A DNA stretch of 64,000 bases, taken from positions 186,001-250,000 of the forward strand of contig JAMAHW010000017.1 of NCBI GenBank assembly GCA_023627715.1, written 5' to 3'. Shown piece after piece: positions 44,791-55,578 of this stretch (positions within the stretch are counted from its first letter, which is position 1; the number at the start of each line of letters is the position of its first letter). The DNA is from Periconia sp. R9002 (Eukaryota > Ascomycota > Dothideomycetes > Pleosporales > Periconiaceae). A program made the position numbers and the translations under genes. The notes under the pieces are model-generated. The model did no database searches. It was given only the letters and a program-made list of their open reading frames with translations, and had not been told where the DNA came from.

Positions 44791-47625
44791 ATGGCACGTG
44801 CTATTTTTGGCATGCGGCCAAGAATTCTTTATCTAGACGCCTATGATTCCTTCTCCAACAACATCGTCGCCCAGATCGAACAATGCTTGGATGTACACGT
44901 CACCAAGTGTTTTATTGATGCCATCGAAATACATCCACAGGACGAGGTGTCCTCGGAATTCCGGCAATACCTCAAAGCATTCGATGCAGTCGTCGCCGGG
45001 CCTGGTCCTGGCTGGGCGAAATGTGACCAGGATGTCGGATTGATAAAAGAGCTATGGAAACTCCAACATGATGATTTACTTCCGGTTCTCGGAATCTGTC
45101 TCGGCTTTCAATCCATGTGTCTCGCATCTGGTGCAGATATCAAGCGACTGAATGAACCCCGACATGGTCTTATTTCCGACATTCTGCACAACCGAGAATC
45201 CATTTTCGAAGGTGTGGGACAGCTCAACACCACGCAGTACCATTCGTTACAAGTCATGATCGAACATCGCATGCAAACGAAGCGGTCTGTTCGATATCCA
45301 GGGGAGCTATGGGAACCGACCGAAGTTTGCCCGCAAATCAAGCCCCTAGCCTGGGATTTTGACAGCAAACGGAACGGTGCCGTCTTGATGGCAGCTAAAC
45401 ACACGAGCAAACCCTTTTGGGGCGTGCAGTTTCACCCAGAATCCATCTGCACCAACGAAGAAGGGACTCGTCTGATCCAAAACTGGTGGAGGGAGGCGCA
45501 AGCTTGGAAATGCGAGCAAGCCAGCAGCCAGGGGTTGGATGCATCCCCACGGAAGTTGCGTAAAGAGCAGTCACTCCCTCCATCTAGGCCTGAGTCTTCC
45601 GTCGACGCTTATCAGAATCGTGGCCTAACACCTGAGGAGATGGTCTCACTTATCTCAAAGGGCGACGGAGAATCGATCCAAGGTCTACCACCTACCACTG
45701 TCCATTGCACTACCATCGGAAGTGGGAGGTTAACGGTTGCAGATATTGTGGAGCACTTCGATATACAGCGAAACGAGGCCATAGTCTTGGAATCGGGATT
45801 GCAACCAGATCTTATTCCCGCCAAGGTCGGGACCGGCAGGTACAGCATCATTGGGCTTTTAATACACGAAGAAACTACCAGAATTCATTACTTCGCGGCA
45901 ACTCGGACGATACAGATAATAGATGGCCGCGGACAAATCTATCTCGAGTGGCAAACCGCAGACTTTTGGCAGTGGATTAAAGACTTCATGTCCTGTTTAC
46001 GTGGTACTCTACAGAATTTGCCGACCACACCCACCTGGGCGCCTTTCTGGGGTGGCTTGATGGGATATGCGTCTTATGAGGCAGGCTTACAGACGATTGG
46101 AGTAGAACCTGAGGGGACTTCAGCATGTCCAGACGCCTGCTTTGCCTATATCACACGCAGTATTGTGGTCGATCACCAACTGAAGAAGGTTTACGTGCAA
46201 AGTATTCGTGGGGAAGACGATAAAGCATGGATCAGCGATGCTTGGGATCAAATCTATGATGCTGGGGCTAGAAAGAGTATCGAGTCAACACCCAGTACAA
46301 CTCCGATGCCAAAACCCAATCCATTCGAGACAGACGCAACACTCAACACTTATCTTTCTAGCTGTGAGCAGTTTTCAGCGACCAAGGAAGATTACTGTGC
46401 CGCGGTTTCGTCCTGTCAAGAACTTATCGCAGATGGCCAGAGCTACGAATTGTGCCTCACAACAGCGAATCAGATTCGTGCTCGAAAGCCTCGCATATGT
46501 CGACTCTCTAAAACAGAGGACAATGAACTCTCTTGGAAACTCTACAAGCGTCTCGCAACGCACAACCCTGCTCCGTTCAGTGCGTACATGCGTGTTCACA
46601 ACGTGCACATTCTGAGCTCATCCCCCGAACGCTTCATCAGCTGGGACCGCTCGCAGTCTGCGCAATGCCGCCCCATCAAAGGTACCGTCGCAAAGGCACC
46701 CGGCGTCGATGCCGAAGCCGCACATGCCATCCTGTCCTCCTCTAAAGAGCGCGCCGAGAACCTTATGATTGTCGACCTCGTCCGTCACCAGCTACACGGT
46801 GTCTACGGCTCTGGCAACGTACACGTCCGCCAGCTCATGCAAGTCGAAGAGTACGAAAAGCTCTGGCAACTCGTCTCCGTTATCGACGCCGTCCCCCCGG
46901 CGGCGAATCAGAAGCCACGAACCCCTGATGAATGGGAGGAGCCCAACGACTATGTCTCGGCGGCCAAGAACCCAAAACAGAACACAGAGTATTTGGGTTA
47001 CGACGCATTCGTGCAGTCCTTACCGCCAGGAAGCATGACAGGCGCGCCGAAGAAGCGATCATGCGAGCTCCTCGCAAACCTCGAGAGCTCAAACCAACAA
47101 CAACCGCACCGTCGCGGCATCTATTCGGGCGTCCTTGGCTATCTCGACATTGGAGGCGCAGGCGACTTCTCCGTCGTGATTCGCACGGCCGTCAAAATCG
47201 ACTCTGCACCCTCCACATCACAAGCCCATGACGAATGGACCATCTCCGCCGGCGGTGCCATCACCGCACAAAGCGACCCCGCATCCGAGTACGCCGAAAT
47301 GCTGCACAAGTTCAACAGCACCGCACAAGCATTGAGCCTTGACGTCGACGATGCGCTGAAATTTGGTGGCGCGCATGCGCTAGGCGAGGATTCTCAGCTG
47401 GCGAAGCTCGAGACGCTGAGTCGTCTGGCGGTTGGCTTTAGGTTGGGGGGCAGGGGAACCAACGATGGGGATGAAGCCGCTGGAAGGGGCCAGCAGGGAG
47501 GTGAGCCTGGTGTTGCGGGAGTCAGCGACGATGATTTGCTTGAGGCTAGCGGCGTGTTGCTTAGGACGCTTGAAGGGTTGCAGGAACAACTCCGCGTTGT
47601 GGCGAGGGAGAGGTTGACGATGTAG
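44791..47625 (+). CDS. pabaA: Para-aminobenzoate (aminodeoxychorismate) synthase, fused PabA-PabB
   Basis: Intronless, 944 residues. It makes 4-amino-4-deoxychorismate from chorismate and glutamine for folate synthesis. The N-terminal class I glutamine amidotransferase has GICLGFQ (nucleophile C103) and the H215/E217 pair in FHPES. The chorismate-binding half includes FWGGLMGYASYE, YELCLTTANQIR, SSSPERFI, PIKGT (628-632) and LPPGSMTGAPKKRSCELL. Lys in PIKGT (K630), where anthranilate synthase has Ala, is diagnostic of aminodeoxychorismate synthase. A ~90-residue C-terminal tail after the catalytic core (LSLDVDDALKFGG...) is Gly-rich then helical. The A. nidulans homologue is pabaA; yeast ABZ1. 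Confidence 0.94.
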   Translation: MARAIFGMRPRILYLDAYDSFSNNIVAQIEQCLDVHVTKCFIDAIEIHPQDEVSSEFRQYLKAFDAVVAGPGPGWAKCDQDVGLIKELWKLQHDDLLPVLGICLGFQSMCLASGADIKRLNEPRHGLISDILHNRESIFEGVGQLNTTQYHSLQVMIEHRMQTKRSVRYPGELWEPTEVCPQIKPLAWDFDSKRNGAVLMAAKHTSKPFWGVQFHPESICTNEEGTRLIQNWWREAQAWKCEQASSQGLDASPRKLRKEQSLPPSRPESSVDAYQNRGLTPEEMVSLISKGDGESIQGLPPTTVHCTTIGSGRLTVADIVEHFDIQRNEAIVLESGLQPDLIPAKVGTGRYSIIGLLIHEETTRIHYFAATRTIQIIDGRGQIYLEWQTADFWQWIKDFMSCLRGTLQNLPTTPTWAPFWGGLMGYASYEAGLQTIGVEPEGTSACPDACFAYITRSIVVDHQLKKVYVQSIRGEDDKAWISDAWDQIYDAGARKSIESTPSTTPMPKPNPFETDATLNTYLSSCEQFSATKEDYCAAVSSCQELIADGQSYELCLTTANQIRARKPRICRLSKTEDNELSWKLYKRLATHNPAPFSAYMRVHNVHILSSSPERFISWDRSQSAQCRPIKGTVAKAPGVDAEAAHAILSSSKERAENLMIVDLVRHQLHGVYGSGNVHVRQLMQVEEYEKLWQLVSVIDAVPPAANQKPRTPDEWEEPNDYVSAAKNPKQNTEYLGYDAFVQSLPPGSMTGAPKKRSCELLANLESSNQQQPHRRGIYSGVLGYLDIGGAGDFSVVIRTAVKIDSAPSTSQAHDEWTISAGGAITAQSDPASEYAEMLHKFNSTAQALSLDVDDALKFGGAHALGEDSQLAKLETLSRLAVGFRLGGRGTNDGDEAAGRGQQGGEPGVAGVSDDDLLEASGVLLRTLEGLQEQLRVVARERLTM

Positions 47626-48593
47626 ACGGAGCTTGGCGTTTTTTCTTCTTTTTTAGAGGGAGGAGATTGGGGAGGGAAAGACACTTCCTCCATCCATCCT
47701 CCCCTGGCGTTCTTTCGTTTTACGGGTTCGCGCTTTTGGCGTCTTCATTTCTCATTTCTCATTTCTCCTTTCATTTTCCCTTCTGGTTGAAAGATTTAGA
47801 CAGATACCACACACATATTTTCAACACCAAGAAGGCGCGCGCGCGAGCGAGCGAAGCGAAATGCATGCATGGATGAACGGGAAAGACGGCAAGAGTAGAA
47901 GTATAAAGTAGAAGAAGGATAGGTAGACGTTTAAACAGTTGAACTTTGATTTGATTGAATTTGATCATAAGCATAGAATATTGTACATTTTCGAGGGTTT
48001 GTGTTTGTGTACATGACTGAGGAAGGAGGGTACGTATTTCTTGGGCTGTTAGAAGTGGGTGACAGCTGGGTGAAACGAAGGTCAGAAAATGAGTGATAAG
48101 AGGAAGTAGGTGAGCTTACGTAGCGAACAAAATAGGTGCGGAAGGTATATGACATGAAATAATGAATCGTCGCAGAGTAATCTTACCCTGGGTATAGACA
48201 GCATATGCATGTAGCACGCGTGCCATACTGGGATCAAGTATGCAAGGAGGGTTTGGTGGAAGGGTGAGCTACTATGTCTTGCTTTTTTTTGTTTCTAGGA
48301 GGAGGGGTTTACTATCTACTGGATGGATGGATGGATGGAGCTGAGGGGATTCGAAATGGGTGGCGAGCGGTGAGTGTATTGAACATTGAGAGTTGCATGA
48401 AAAATGTGTATTGGATTTGCTTAACATAGTTGGGTACGTGAAATGCAGTGAAAGATGCTGATCGATCTCTTCACGGAATGTAGACACGAGTCTCGGCTTC
48501 CTTCCGTGTTATCAAAAGGCGTTGATATAATTCCCAACAGCAACATACTTGAACAAGTTTTTGCTTTCATCAGACCGTACATACATAAGCCAT
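47626..48593. other. Convergent intergenic region
   Basis: 3' UTR space of PABA synthase and the TDA3-like gene. Contains a GCGCGC/GAGC run near 47838-47860 and a short (GGAT)n repeat at 48321-48338. No gene is seen. Confidence 0.55.
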
Positions 48594-50174
48594 TCAAATC
48601 CCAAACCTCTTACACCCCAACCCCTCAATCTTCGCACTCCTGACCCTCCCTTCCCAAACCAGCTCACTCAAACAAGCAGCCGTACCCGGCGCATTCTGAA
48701 TCCCCCAACACGTATGCCCCGCGCCGACAAAAAGCCCTTTCACCTTCGCCGACTCCCCAATAATCGGGCCCTCCCCACCGCCTCCTGCCTTCCGCCCATC
48801 CACATTGGGCAGATAACACGCCTGCTTCACTAGCACCTCTCCATCGCGTAACTCGCGGCTGATAGACTGCACTTGCGCGATGATGTCGTCGCAGCGGGAG
48901 ATGTCGGTTTCGACGGCCGCGGAGGTGGAAGGTAAGGGGACGAGCGTGTCGCCCTCGCCGCAGGCGTAGATTTCGTTGGTGGGGCGCGGGTAGATCTCGG
49001 GTGTGGCTGTAGCTGTTCGTTTGCCCTTTTTGGGGGCGATGGAGGTGAAGAGGCAGTACGGGGAAACGGGGCGCGAGGGGCGGATGGTCACTGAGTGAGC
49101 GCGCAGAGCGGAGATGGGGACCGAGGGGTAGATGTTCGGAGTCCAAGGCCCGGCGGTGAGGATTACGGCATCTGCTTCGATGATGGTTTCTTCGCTGGTG
49201 CTCGGTGGCGAGGTAGTGTTGGTGCTGGCGTTGTCATGTTTGGGACGGTATGCAATGCCCGTTACCTTCCCGCCGTCTTTCTCGATCCTTGTTGCACTCC
49301 CGTATATGATTTCCACGCCCTGCTCCTCAGCTAGTTTCGCCATGCTTGTTGTGAAGTCGTAGGGGTGCACTTGCGCTGTTGTGCTGGGGTCACCCATTGA
49401 TTCGTAGCCTTGGACGCCTTCGGCGGCTACCCAGTCGAGTTCGTTGGGTACGCCGGCGGCGCGGAGGAGTCCAAGAGCATCAGATGAGCGTTTTTGGAGT
49501 GATACGTTAGACCCAAGGGGAAGAGATGAGGCCTTATCCTCGGTTTTGGATGGTGGTGATGCTGGCGGTGATGCTTCTGGGGAGAGTACGCTGCGTGTGT
49601 CGAGTTGGCCACAGTGGACGGCTCGGTAGCCCCAACGTTGCGCTCCGTTATGTTTCTCAGCGAGCTGTTCACCTGTTGGTTAGCCCTGTGTTTGCTATGT
49701 ATGTATGTATGGGAGGTTGACAAAGAAAGAGTTCAAACTTCCACAACCAGCACATAATTCCATTTGAACATGAACATTGCTCACCGAGGAAAGGATGGGA
49801 ACTCTCGGAACTACTCACCTCCCGATGCAATCGATAACTCAACCCAACAATAGCCCTCGGATACGCCCACAGCGCAAGCAAGCCCCCTGCTTTCCCACTT
49901 GCTCCTCCCGCTATCTTAGTCGCTTCCAGCAGGGTGATTTTATCTCCTTTCGACGGATCGAAGGCCTCGTGGTGTGAGAGATAGTATGCAGTTGTACTGC
50001 CGATTATTCCACCGCCTTACAGACGTCAGTTTGAAATTTATAATGAAAGGGGTCGATGATCAGTCGATGATTCAAGGATGAACAATGAATAGAAGGTGAG
50101 CGAGAGAGCGAGCATGTACCGATTATCACAATCTTCTTTCCTCCTTCTGGCCTGTCTTGTTGGCTGGAACTCAT
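48594..50174 (-). CDS. TDA3: FAD-dependent oxidoreductase, Tda3-like
   Basis: Three exons: 50120..50174, 49819..50015 and 48594..49664, 440 residues. The FAD-binding GxGxxG (IVIIGGGIIGSTTAYYLS) is split by intron 1, and the ribose-binding acid is in TLLEATKIAGGASGKAGGLL. Blocks shared with yeast Tda3 include SGKAGG, LRAHSVTI, ACGEGDTLV and GHTCWGIQNAPGTAACL. It belongs to the DAO (D-amino-acid-oxidase-like) superfamily; yeast Tda3 localises to late endosomes and is linked to endosome-Golgi retrograde transport, with substrate unknown. A Ser/Pro-rich insert (SPEASPPASPPSKTEDKASS) lies between domains. Intron 1 ends in TAAG and intron 2 is 154 nt. Confidence 0.88.
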
Positions 50175-50596
50175 ATTGCCGTAGAGCCTGTTTGTGTAAT
50201 TTGTAAACAGCTTCGGTTTTTCCGTACTCTTGCCCTTTGCAGAAACACCCTGCTTATTTGCCTGGCTCTTTCTTTTTGTACAAAAACAACACTAAGAACT
50301 TTGAGGAAGAAACGTCAATTCTTTTGGTTTCTGATGCGGAGTGTTTGTTGTCAGATTTAGGTTTTTTATTTAAGGCGGTTACGTCATGAGAATCCGTAGG
50401 TGGGGTGAGGTCAAAATGGAATGAGAGGTGGGGCTACACAGATGGAAAGAAACAGAAAAGCTGTAGGTCTCCACGCAATATTTTAACATGCTTTGTATGT
50501 AAATCGCAAAAATTTGATATTTTATTGATCAATCTAAGTGGAACCATTTGGTACTCCTCTTTACGAGTCACATCAACATCGCAGACTTGGCTGGAA
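50175..50596. other. Intergenic region between two minus-strand genes
   Basis: 422 bp holding the TDA3-like promoter and the COG1 3' UTR. AT-rich in its right half. Nothing else is seen. Confidence 0.55.
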
Positions 50597-53072
50597 TTAC
50601 GCTAGCAAGGCAAACAACAAATACGTCTTCTTCGCATATTCGCTCGCACTTTTATTCATCCTGCTCACCCCAGCATCATCTAATCCACTCTTCGCAGTTG
50701 CATCGCGAACAAGCTGCTCGAAGGCATTGTCATTCTGTTGGGGGTCTGTAGTTGTAGTATCCGTAACGAAGCGTTGAATGTAGAGCGCGTCGAAGAGAGT
50801 TTGTTTGTACTTCCGATCTTTGATCTCGATGAGGAGACCGGATGGTTCAGCGACTGATTCGTCACCAGGAGCACCTATCGGCGTTTCTGAGGAGTCTTTG
50901 TTTCCTGATGCTTTATCGATTTTGATATGTGAATCAGTGTTATCTGATTTGATAGTGAAATGGTCGATCTTATTCAGGTGGGCCTTGAGCAGTTCTCTGA
51001 CCTGACCTGCAGCGGTGTGCTTGACCATTAAAACGCTGGCGGGGGCCCAGAGATCACTCCCATAACTCCCCATTGTTCTGTTCAGGATCTGAAGGTATTT
51101 GAACGCGCTGGGTGATGGCTGCGCAGGTAGAGATGGGTGCCCCTCCCAGAGGATGTGGCTTTTAGATTTCGTCTTGCTAGCTTTGGCGAGCGCTTTCCTA
51201 TACTGTGTTGAAGAGGGTTGTATGACCTGCCTGGCAAGTACTGTGTATAAAGGGTTCAGTAGAGCCAATGTGAAAGGGGATGCAAGTGGCGTCGCTTTGT
51301 CCTGTAACCGTAGTTTTGGAATACGTTCGGATATCTCGCGCATCACCCTCATCATGAAGCAGACTTGTTGTATATCTACATCCCGCTCATCCTCAGTCAG
51401 CTCTTCAACAATATTGCCCATGCTCTTGCCAAGATTTTGGAGCGTACTACTCAGAGCTTCCTGAGTAACCTCTTCCAACAGGCGTGGGTCATCGTCACTG
51501 AGCAGCGTCTGCTTGGAGTCTCCGAGATCGTCATCGTCAGACCCGTCGTCTACGTCGTCGGCAAACGTGTCATCCCAACGTGCTTCTTTCATGGATTTCA
51601 CGATAGCCTTGACTTCAAGCACAGATTGCATCCATGCGTCGAACTTGGAAACGACGTTAATGACGGAATTGTTGCGGCCATGATGAGTATTGAGAATAGT
51701 CGATTTGAAGGCTAGTGCACCGTTGGACAGATCGGATGTAGGTGACGCTGTGCTCCATAGAGATACATCTGGCGGACCAGCATTTACTGGCCAAGATTCC
51801 AGTATGCTTGCAATTGTAATGACTACAGTCTTCAAGTTCTGCGCGCGCGCGCGGACAATGGTTTCAAGGTGGTTGTTCATGGTATCACGGAGATCGTCTA
51901 GCACGTTGGCAGATTTGACGCCTGCCATTCTCGAGCCAGACAAGATCCACATTTCAATTAGCTCCGAGCGCAATGATGCGACCTCTTTGAGTCTCTCTTC
52001 GTCCCTGAGCGCGCTTTTAATATGTTGGAGGAACGTGGAGATGGCTTGTTTCGACCATTGATGCAATATCCGCTCCGCATCGGCTCGCTGCAGCTCATCA
52101 TGGCGTGGCCAGGGCGTATAGTTGCGTGCTTCGTCTCCTACCCAGCGATCGTGAATATCAAGATTTAATTCGTAAAGAGCGCGGACGTGGTGATCGTGGA
52201 TGAGCGGCTGCGCCTTCAAGCGCATAAGAGAGTCGGCCAAGCGTCGGGGAAATATCGTTTGTGTGTCCTGGCATGTCTGGATGCATAACCGCAGAGCGGC
52301 GATTCCGTGCTTAGCCAGCTCGTCATGGCCCCGCTGAAGTAAATCGACCATCTTCTCCAGCCGCATTCTGTGGAAGTGCTGCAACACGTCTGTCGGTGTC
52401 GAGCTAGTCACGAGGGCATATGCGCACATACTTTCCACCAAGGAGGGGATGTCTCCTGCTATGCTTGCAAGCCGCTTATCTATTCTTCGCAACAACTTCC
52501 GGCGCACAGAAAGCAGGCGATCCCACAGCAGGTCTACGATTGGTGGTTTGCTTTTGGACTGGGATAGTGATTTGTGAAGTAAACGCGAAACGACGAGTAC
52601 TTTAGCTATGAGCAGATATGAACTATCGCTTTTCAACAGTCTGGCCATTACGACGGGACAGTTACGGAGGATTGCGAGCTGCGAAGCAAAGGTATACTGA
52701 TCTGAGGTGCGATCTCGTCCATGTGTGTCCATGTTCCCTGCATTGCCTGCTATGCGCTCGATGTTCCTTGAATTGCAGTTGTGCCCGACTCTTGCAAGTT
52801 TGGTCTCGACCCGCTCCACGCTTTCTTCCATATCAATTATTGTCTCGGCGGTATCGAGAAGGTCGCGGTAGCTTGCACTGCCAGAAGGATTAGCATTCAC
52901 ACACAATCCCTGGACAGTGCATTCCTTACCCCACAAGGGACCGCAACTTCTCGCGATTCTCATTGGCGCTGGAGCGGAGCTGCTGCTCCAGCTTGCGAAT
53001 GATGGGGATCGGATATTGAAAAGCATCTTCCCAGCTTTTGAAAGTGCGCGGGTCAGGCGCTGTGGAAGTCAT
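50597..53072 (-). CDS. COG1: Conserved oligomeric Golgi complex subunit 1
   Basis: Two exons, 52930..53072 and 50597..52877 (52-nt intron), 807 residues. The COG complex tethers retrograde vesicles at the Golgi. The N-terminus reads MTSTAPDPRTFKSWEDAF ... IRKLEQQLRSS then, across the intron, LVGASYRDLLDTAETIIDM, the Vps51/Cog1-type coiled-coil start typical of fungal Cog1. The remainder is helical, with an acidic segment (DDVDDGSDDDDLGDSK) near the middle and a short conserved end (YAKKTYLLFALLA). Length fits filamentous-fungal Cog1. The long unspliced open frame starting inside exon 1 is a different frame and is not the true N-terminus. Confidence 0.86.
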
Positions 53073-53358
53073 GCCCACTATCCCGCTATTCTAGAGGTGC
53101 AACGTGGAATGTTGGTAGTAGCAGTGCAATAGCCAACGGGACTGTCGCTTGCGTGCTTAGTCATACCTCACAACACCAGTTGACGTTTAAAACCATCACC
53201 ATCAGAATCATCAGAAAGAATCAAGAACTCTGAAAAAGTCAAATCAGTCGTAGTTTGCGTGGGATTCAGTTTTGACGATGTTTACTTTTGTATGTACAAT
53301 TTTAAGGAACAATCTTCAACTCCATTCCCTGCCTACCTAATGTCGGCTAGTATATGTA

Positions 53359-54592
53359 CTACTCATCTTCACTCTCCTCGACCTGCTGTTGCTCAGCAAG
53401 TCTTTGCGCCTCCTCCCACTGTCGAGCAAACTCGCGCAAATTGCCCTCTCCGCCGCGACTCGCATCCACCACGTCTTTGGGAAGCTTATGGGCGCTGTAC
53501 TGTGGCGTAGAAAATCCGTAGGCTTCCGGATCGTCCTTGCGAATGAGGCGGAACTCGGGTCTCCAGACCTCCTCGATATCTGCATCGTCACCATCGGCAG
53601 CTACTGTCACGTGCGCACTCCCCACTTCTTGTGAAGATCCACTCGGTTCAGGGAGTGATAGTAGCTCTAGCCAGCTGAAAAGCAGTGGATCAGTTCGTTG
53701 CGCCCACGGATTGAAGTCCATGAGCCAAACACGATCATGTGGAGGAGGAATGTAGACATCGAACGTGAAATTTGGGTCGGGGAAAGTGTCGCGCAACCTG
53801 ATCTCAAAAAATTCTTGTATTGCTTGCCCAAGCTTGTCCTGCATTTTGAAGAGAAAGTCGAAGTGATTTAGATCCCTCTGACAGATTCCAATGATTCGAC
53901 GATTGCGAACGAAACAGCGAAACTCGACCGATGGATTAAGCGTGATCCATTTCCGCAAGACGAGGTGGTAGTCCACAGCGGGATCTGAGGCCGAAGTTTC
54001 TTCCTGATCATCGGTATCGTCAAAGGCATGCTGGAGATCGTGGGTTATAAAATCGCTCGATTTGAGGAGTAGGTAGATGTCATTGGGTGTGCGGCACTCC
54101 ATGCTATTCGTGGCAGCGATCCATGTTGCGTCCTTCGGAGCAGACCAGTTGAGCTTGGGTGCCACCTTGCCGCCTAGCTCTTCAATAGTGGCTTCGATAA
54201 CCTCATGGGTTTCGCGCCAGCTGGCGGAAGGGTCGTAGTCATCGTCGTCTTGATCGGCATTTGCCTCGTTATCTGCCCCCGAGAAGATGCCGCTGTCAGA
54301 ATCTGACCACTGGGGATTGTCCGTATCCTCTGGTGGAAGGACGATACCGTCTTCACGAAGATATGACACGAAGGGTTCTGGGAGCGGAATCAGGCGAGCC
54401 TTGGGTGTAATGGAACGGTATCTACAAATTGAGGTCAACTTGAGCTCACGGGACGCAAAAAAGGTGCAGATGTACTTACGTGGGATGCCAGCGGTGGAAA
54501 GAGCAGTTCAAGATGTGGGATTTGGTTACGGGCGGGAAAGGCAGCCGGCGGGGCGTGCTGGCAGAAGCGGTGTCCTGCAGCGGGTCACTCAT
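53359..54592 (-). CDS. CDC123: Cdc123/D123 family eIF2 assembly factor
   Basis: Two exons, 54480..54592 and 53359..54421 (58-nt intron, GTAAGT/TGTAG), 391 residues. Cdc123 is an ATP-grasp-fold chaperone needed to assemble the eIF2 complex through eIF2-gamma. Visible blocks: [13 protein letters not shown] then [14 protein letters not shown] across the intron, [39 protein letters not shown] and [20 protein letters not shown]. An acidic insert ([19 protein letters not shown]) and an acidic, Gln-rich C-terminus are usual for fungal members. It diverges from CWC21. Confidence 0.93.
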
Positions 54593-54964
54593 GGCGGGAT
54601 CTTGAGAGAGGGCGATAATGGGAATGTTGGTGGCGGAGTGGGGTGGTAATGGCGTCGAAGGATTGAGTCCATTGGCGGTGGTTGCGATGATGGAGAGGTT
54701 GAAGAAATGAATTGGTGGGGTTCTCCCGCGGTTGTGAGTCGTCAGCGGGCGTGGGCGGGCCGATTCCGCACTAGGCCAGAAGTTTGCACCTCCGAAGACT
54801 CTCCGCAAAGCAAGAGCAAGACGAACCACATTTGTACATGCCATCGACAGCACGACGACCCAGTCCAACCCAACAGCCACTTTCTTCTTCTCCACATCAA
54901 GGCTAAACTACGCGTGACTCTTACATCTGGCTAGGTCCTCTTGAACGCGGAACAAAACATCGCC
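54593..54964. promoter_or_regulatory. Divergent promoter region, CDC123 / CWC21
   Basis: 372 bp separate the start codons of the two genes, so both promoters lie here. No motif is assigned. A shared promoter is inference. Confidence 0.4.
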
Positions 54965-55578
54965 ATGTCATCCAACGTGGGTTTATCTACACCACGCGGG
55001 AGTGGGACATCAGGCTATGTCCAGAAGAACCGGTCGCTGCTGAGGCACCGTGAGAAAGGCGAACCATACCCCAAAGACTGGGAGCAGACTAAGCATCGTC
55101 AACGACAGCCCGATCCGGACATTCTAGAGCATGACCGCAAGCGCGAGATTGAAGTCAAAGTGCTGGAGCTGCGCGACAGACTCGAAGACGAAGGGTGCGT
55201 GGTGTCATTCCTTTTGCCGTCTTTCTTCACTTTGCTTTTCTTTTTCGTTCTAGAAGGCGCTAGCTGATGGCTGACCTTATTTGTAACAGCGTTGAGGAAG
55301 ACGAGATCGATGATCGCTGCGATGCCTTGCGCAAGAAGCTCGAGGACGAGAGAAAAGCCGGCAAGGGCGGCAGTGGGCCAGACGCCCGTAACCTAAAAGC
55401 TCACCAAGTGCATGATCTGGCCCAAGCCAAAATCGAGGAGAGCGAGCGCTTACGCAAGGCGCTGGGCATTTCTGCAGACTACGAAGAGGGAAGTCACTGG
55501 CGGAAGCAGGAGGAACGCCTACGGGAATCGCTGGCCGCCCAGAAGGATCATGAGAAACATCATGACGAGTCGGATTGA
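54965..55578 (+). CDS. CWC21: Pre-mRNA-splicing factor Cwc21 (SRRM2 N-terminal-like)
   Basis: Two exons, 54965..55194 and 55290..55578 (95-nt intron), 172 residues. Cwc21 binds Prp8 and Snu114 in the active spliceosome and is the yeast relative of human SRm300/SRRM2. The conserved N-terminus is SSNVGLSTPRGSGTSGYVQ, followed by a basic RQRQPDPDILEHDRKREIE stretch and the cwf21 helix pair (VKVLELRDRLEDEG then VEEDEIDDRCDALRKKLEDE) that straddles the intron. The C-terminal third is charged and helical. Length is a little above yeast Cwc21 (135). Confidence 0.92.

Noticed and set aside
49427..49723. 99-codon frame beginning with an alternative acceptor in the TDA3-like gene
   Set aside because: Using the CAACAG acceptor eight bases earlier shifts the frame and destroys LAEKHNGAQRWGYRA; the later AACAG acceptor keeps it.
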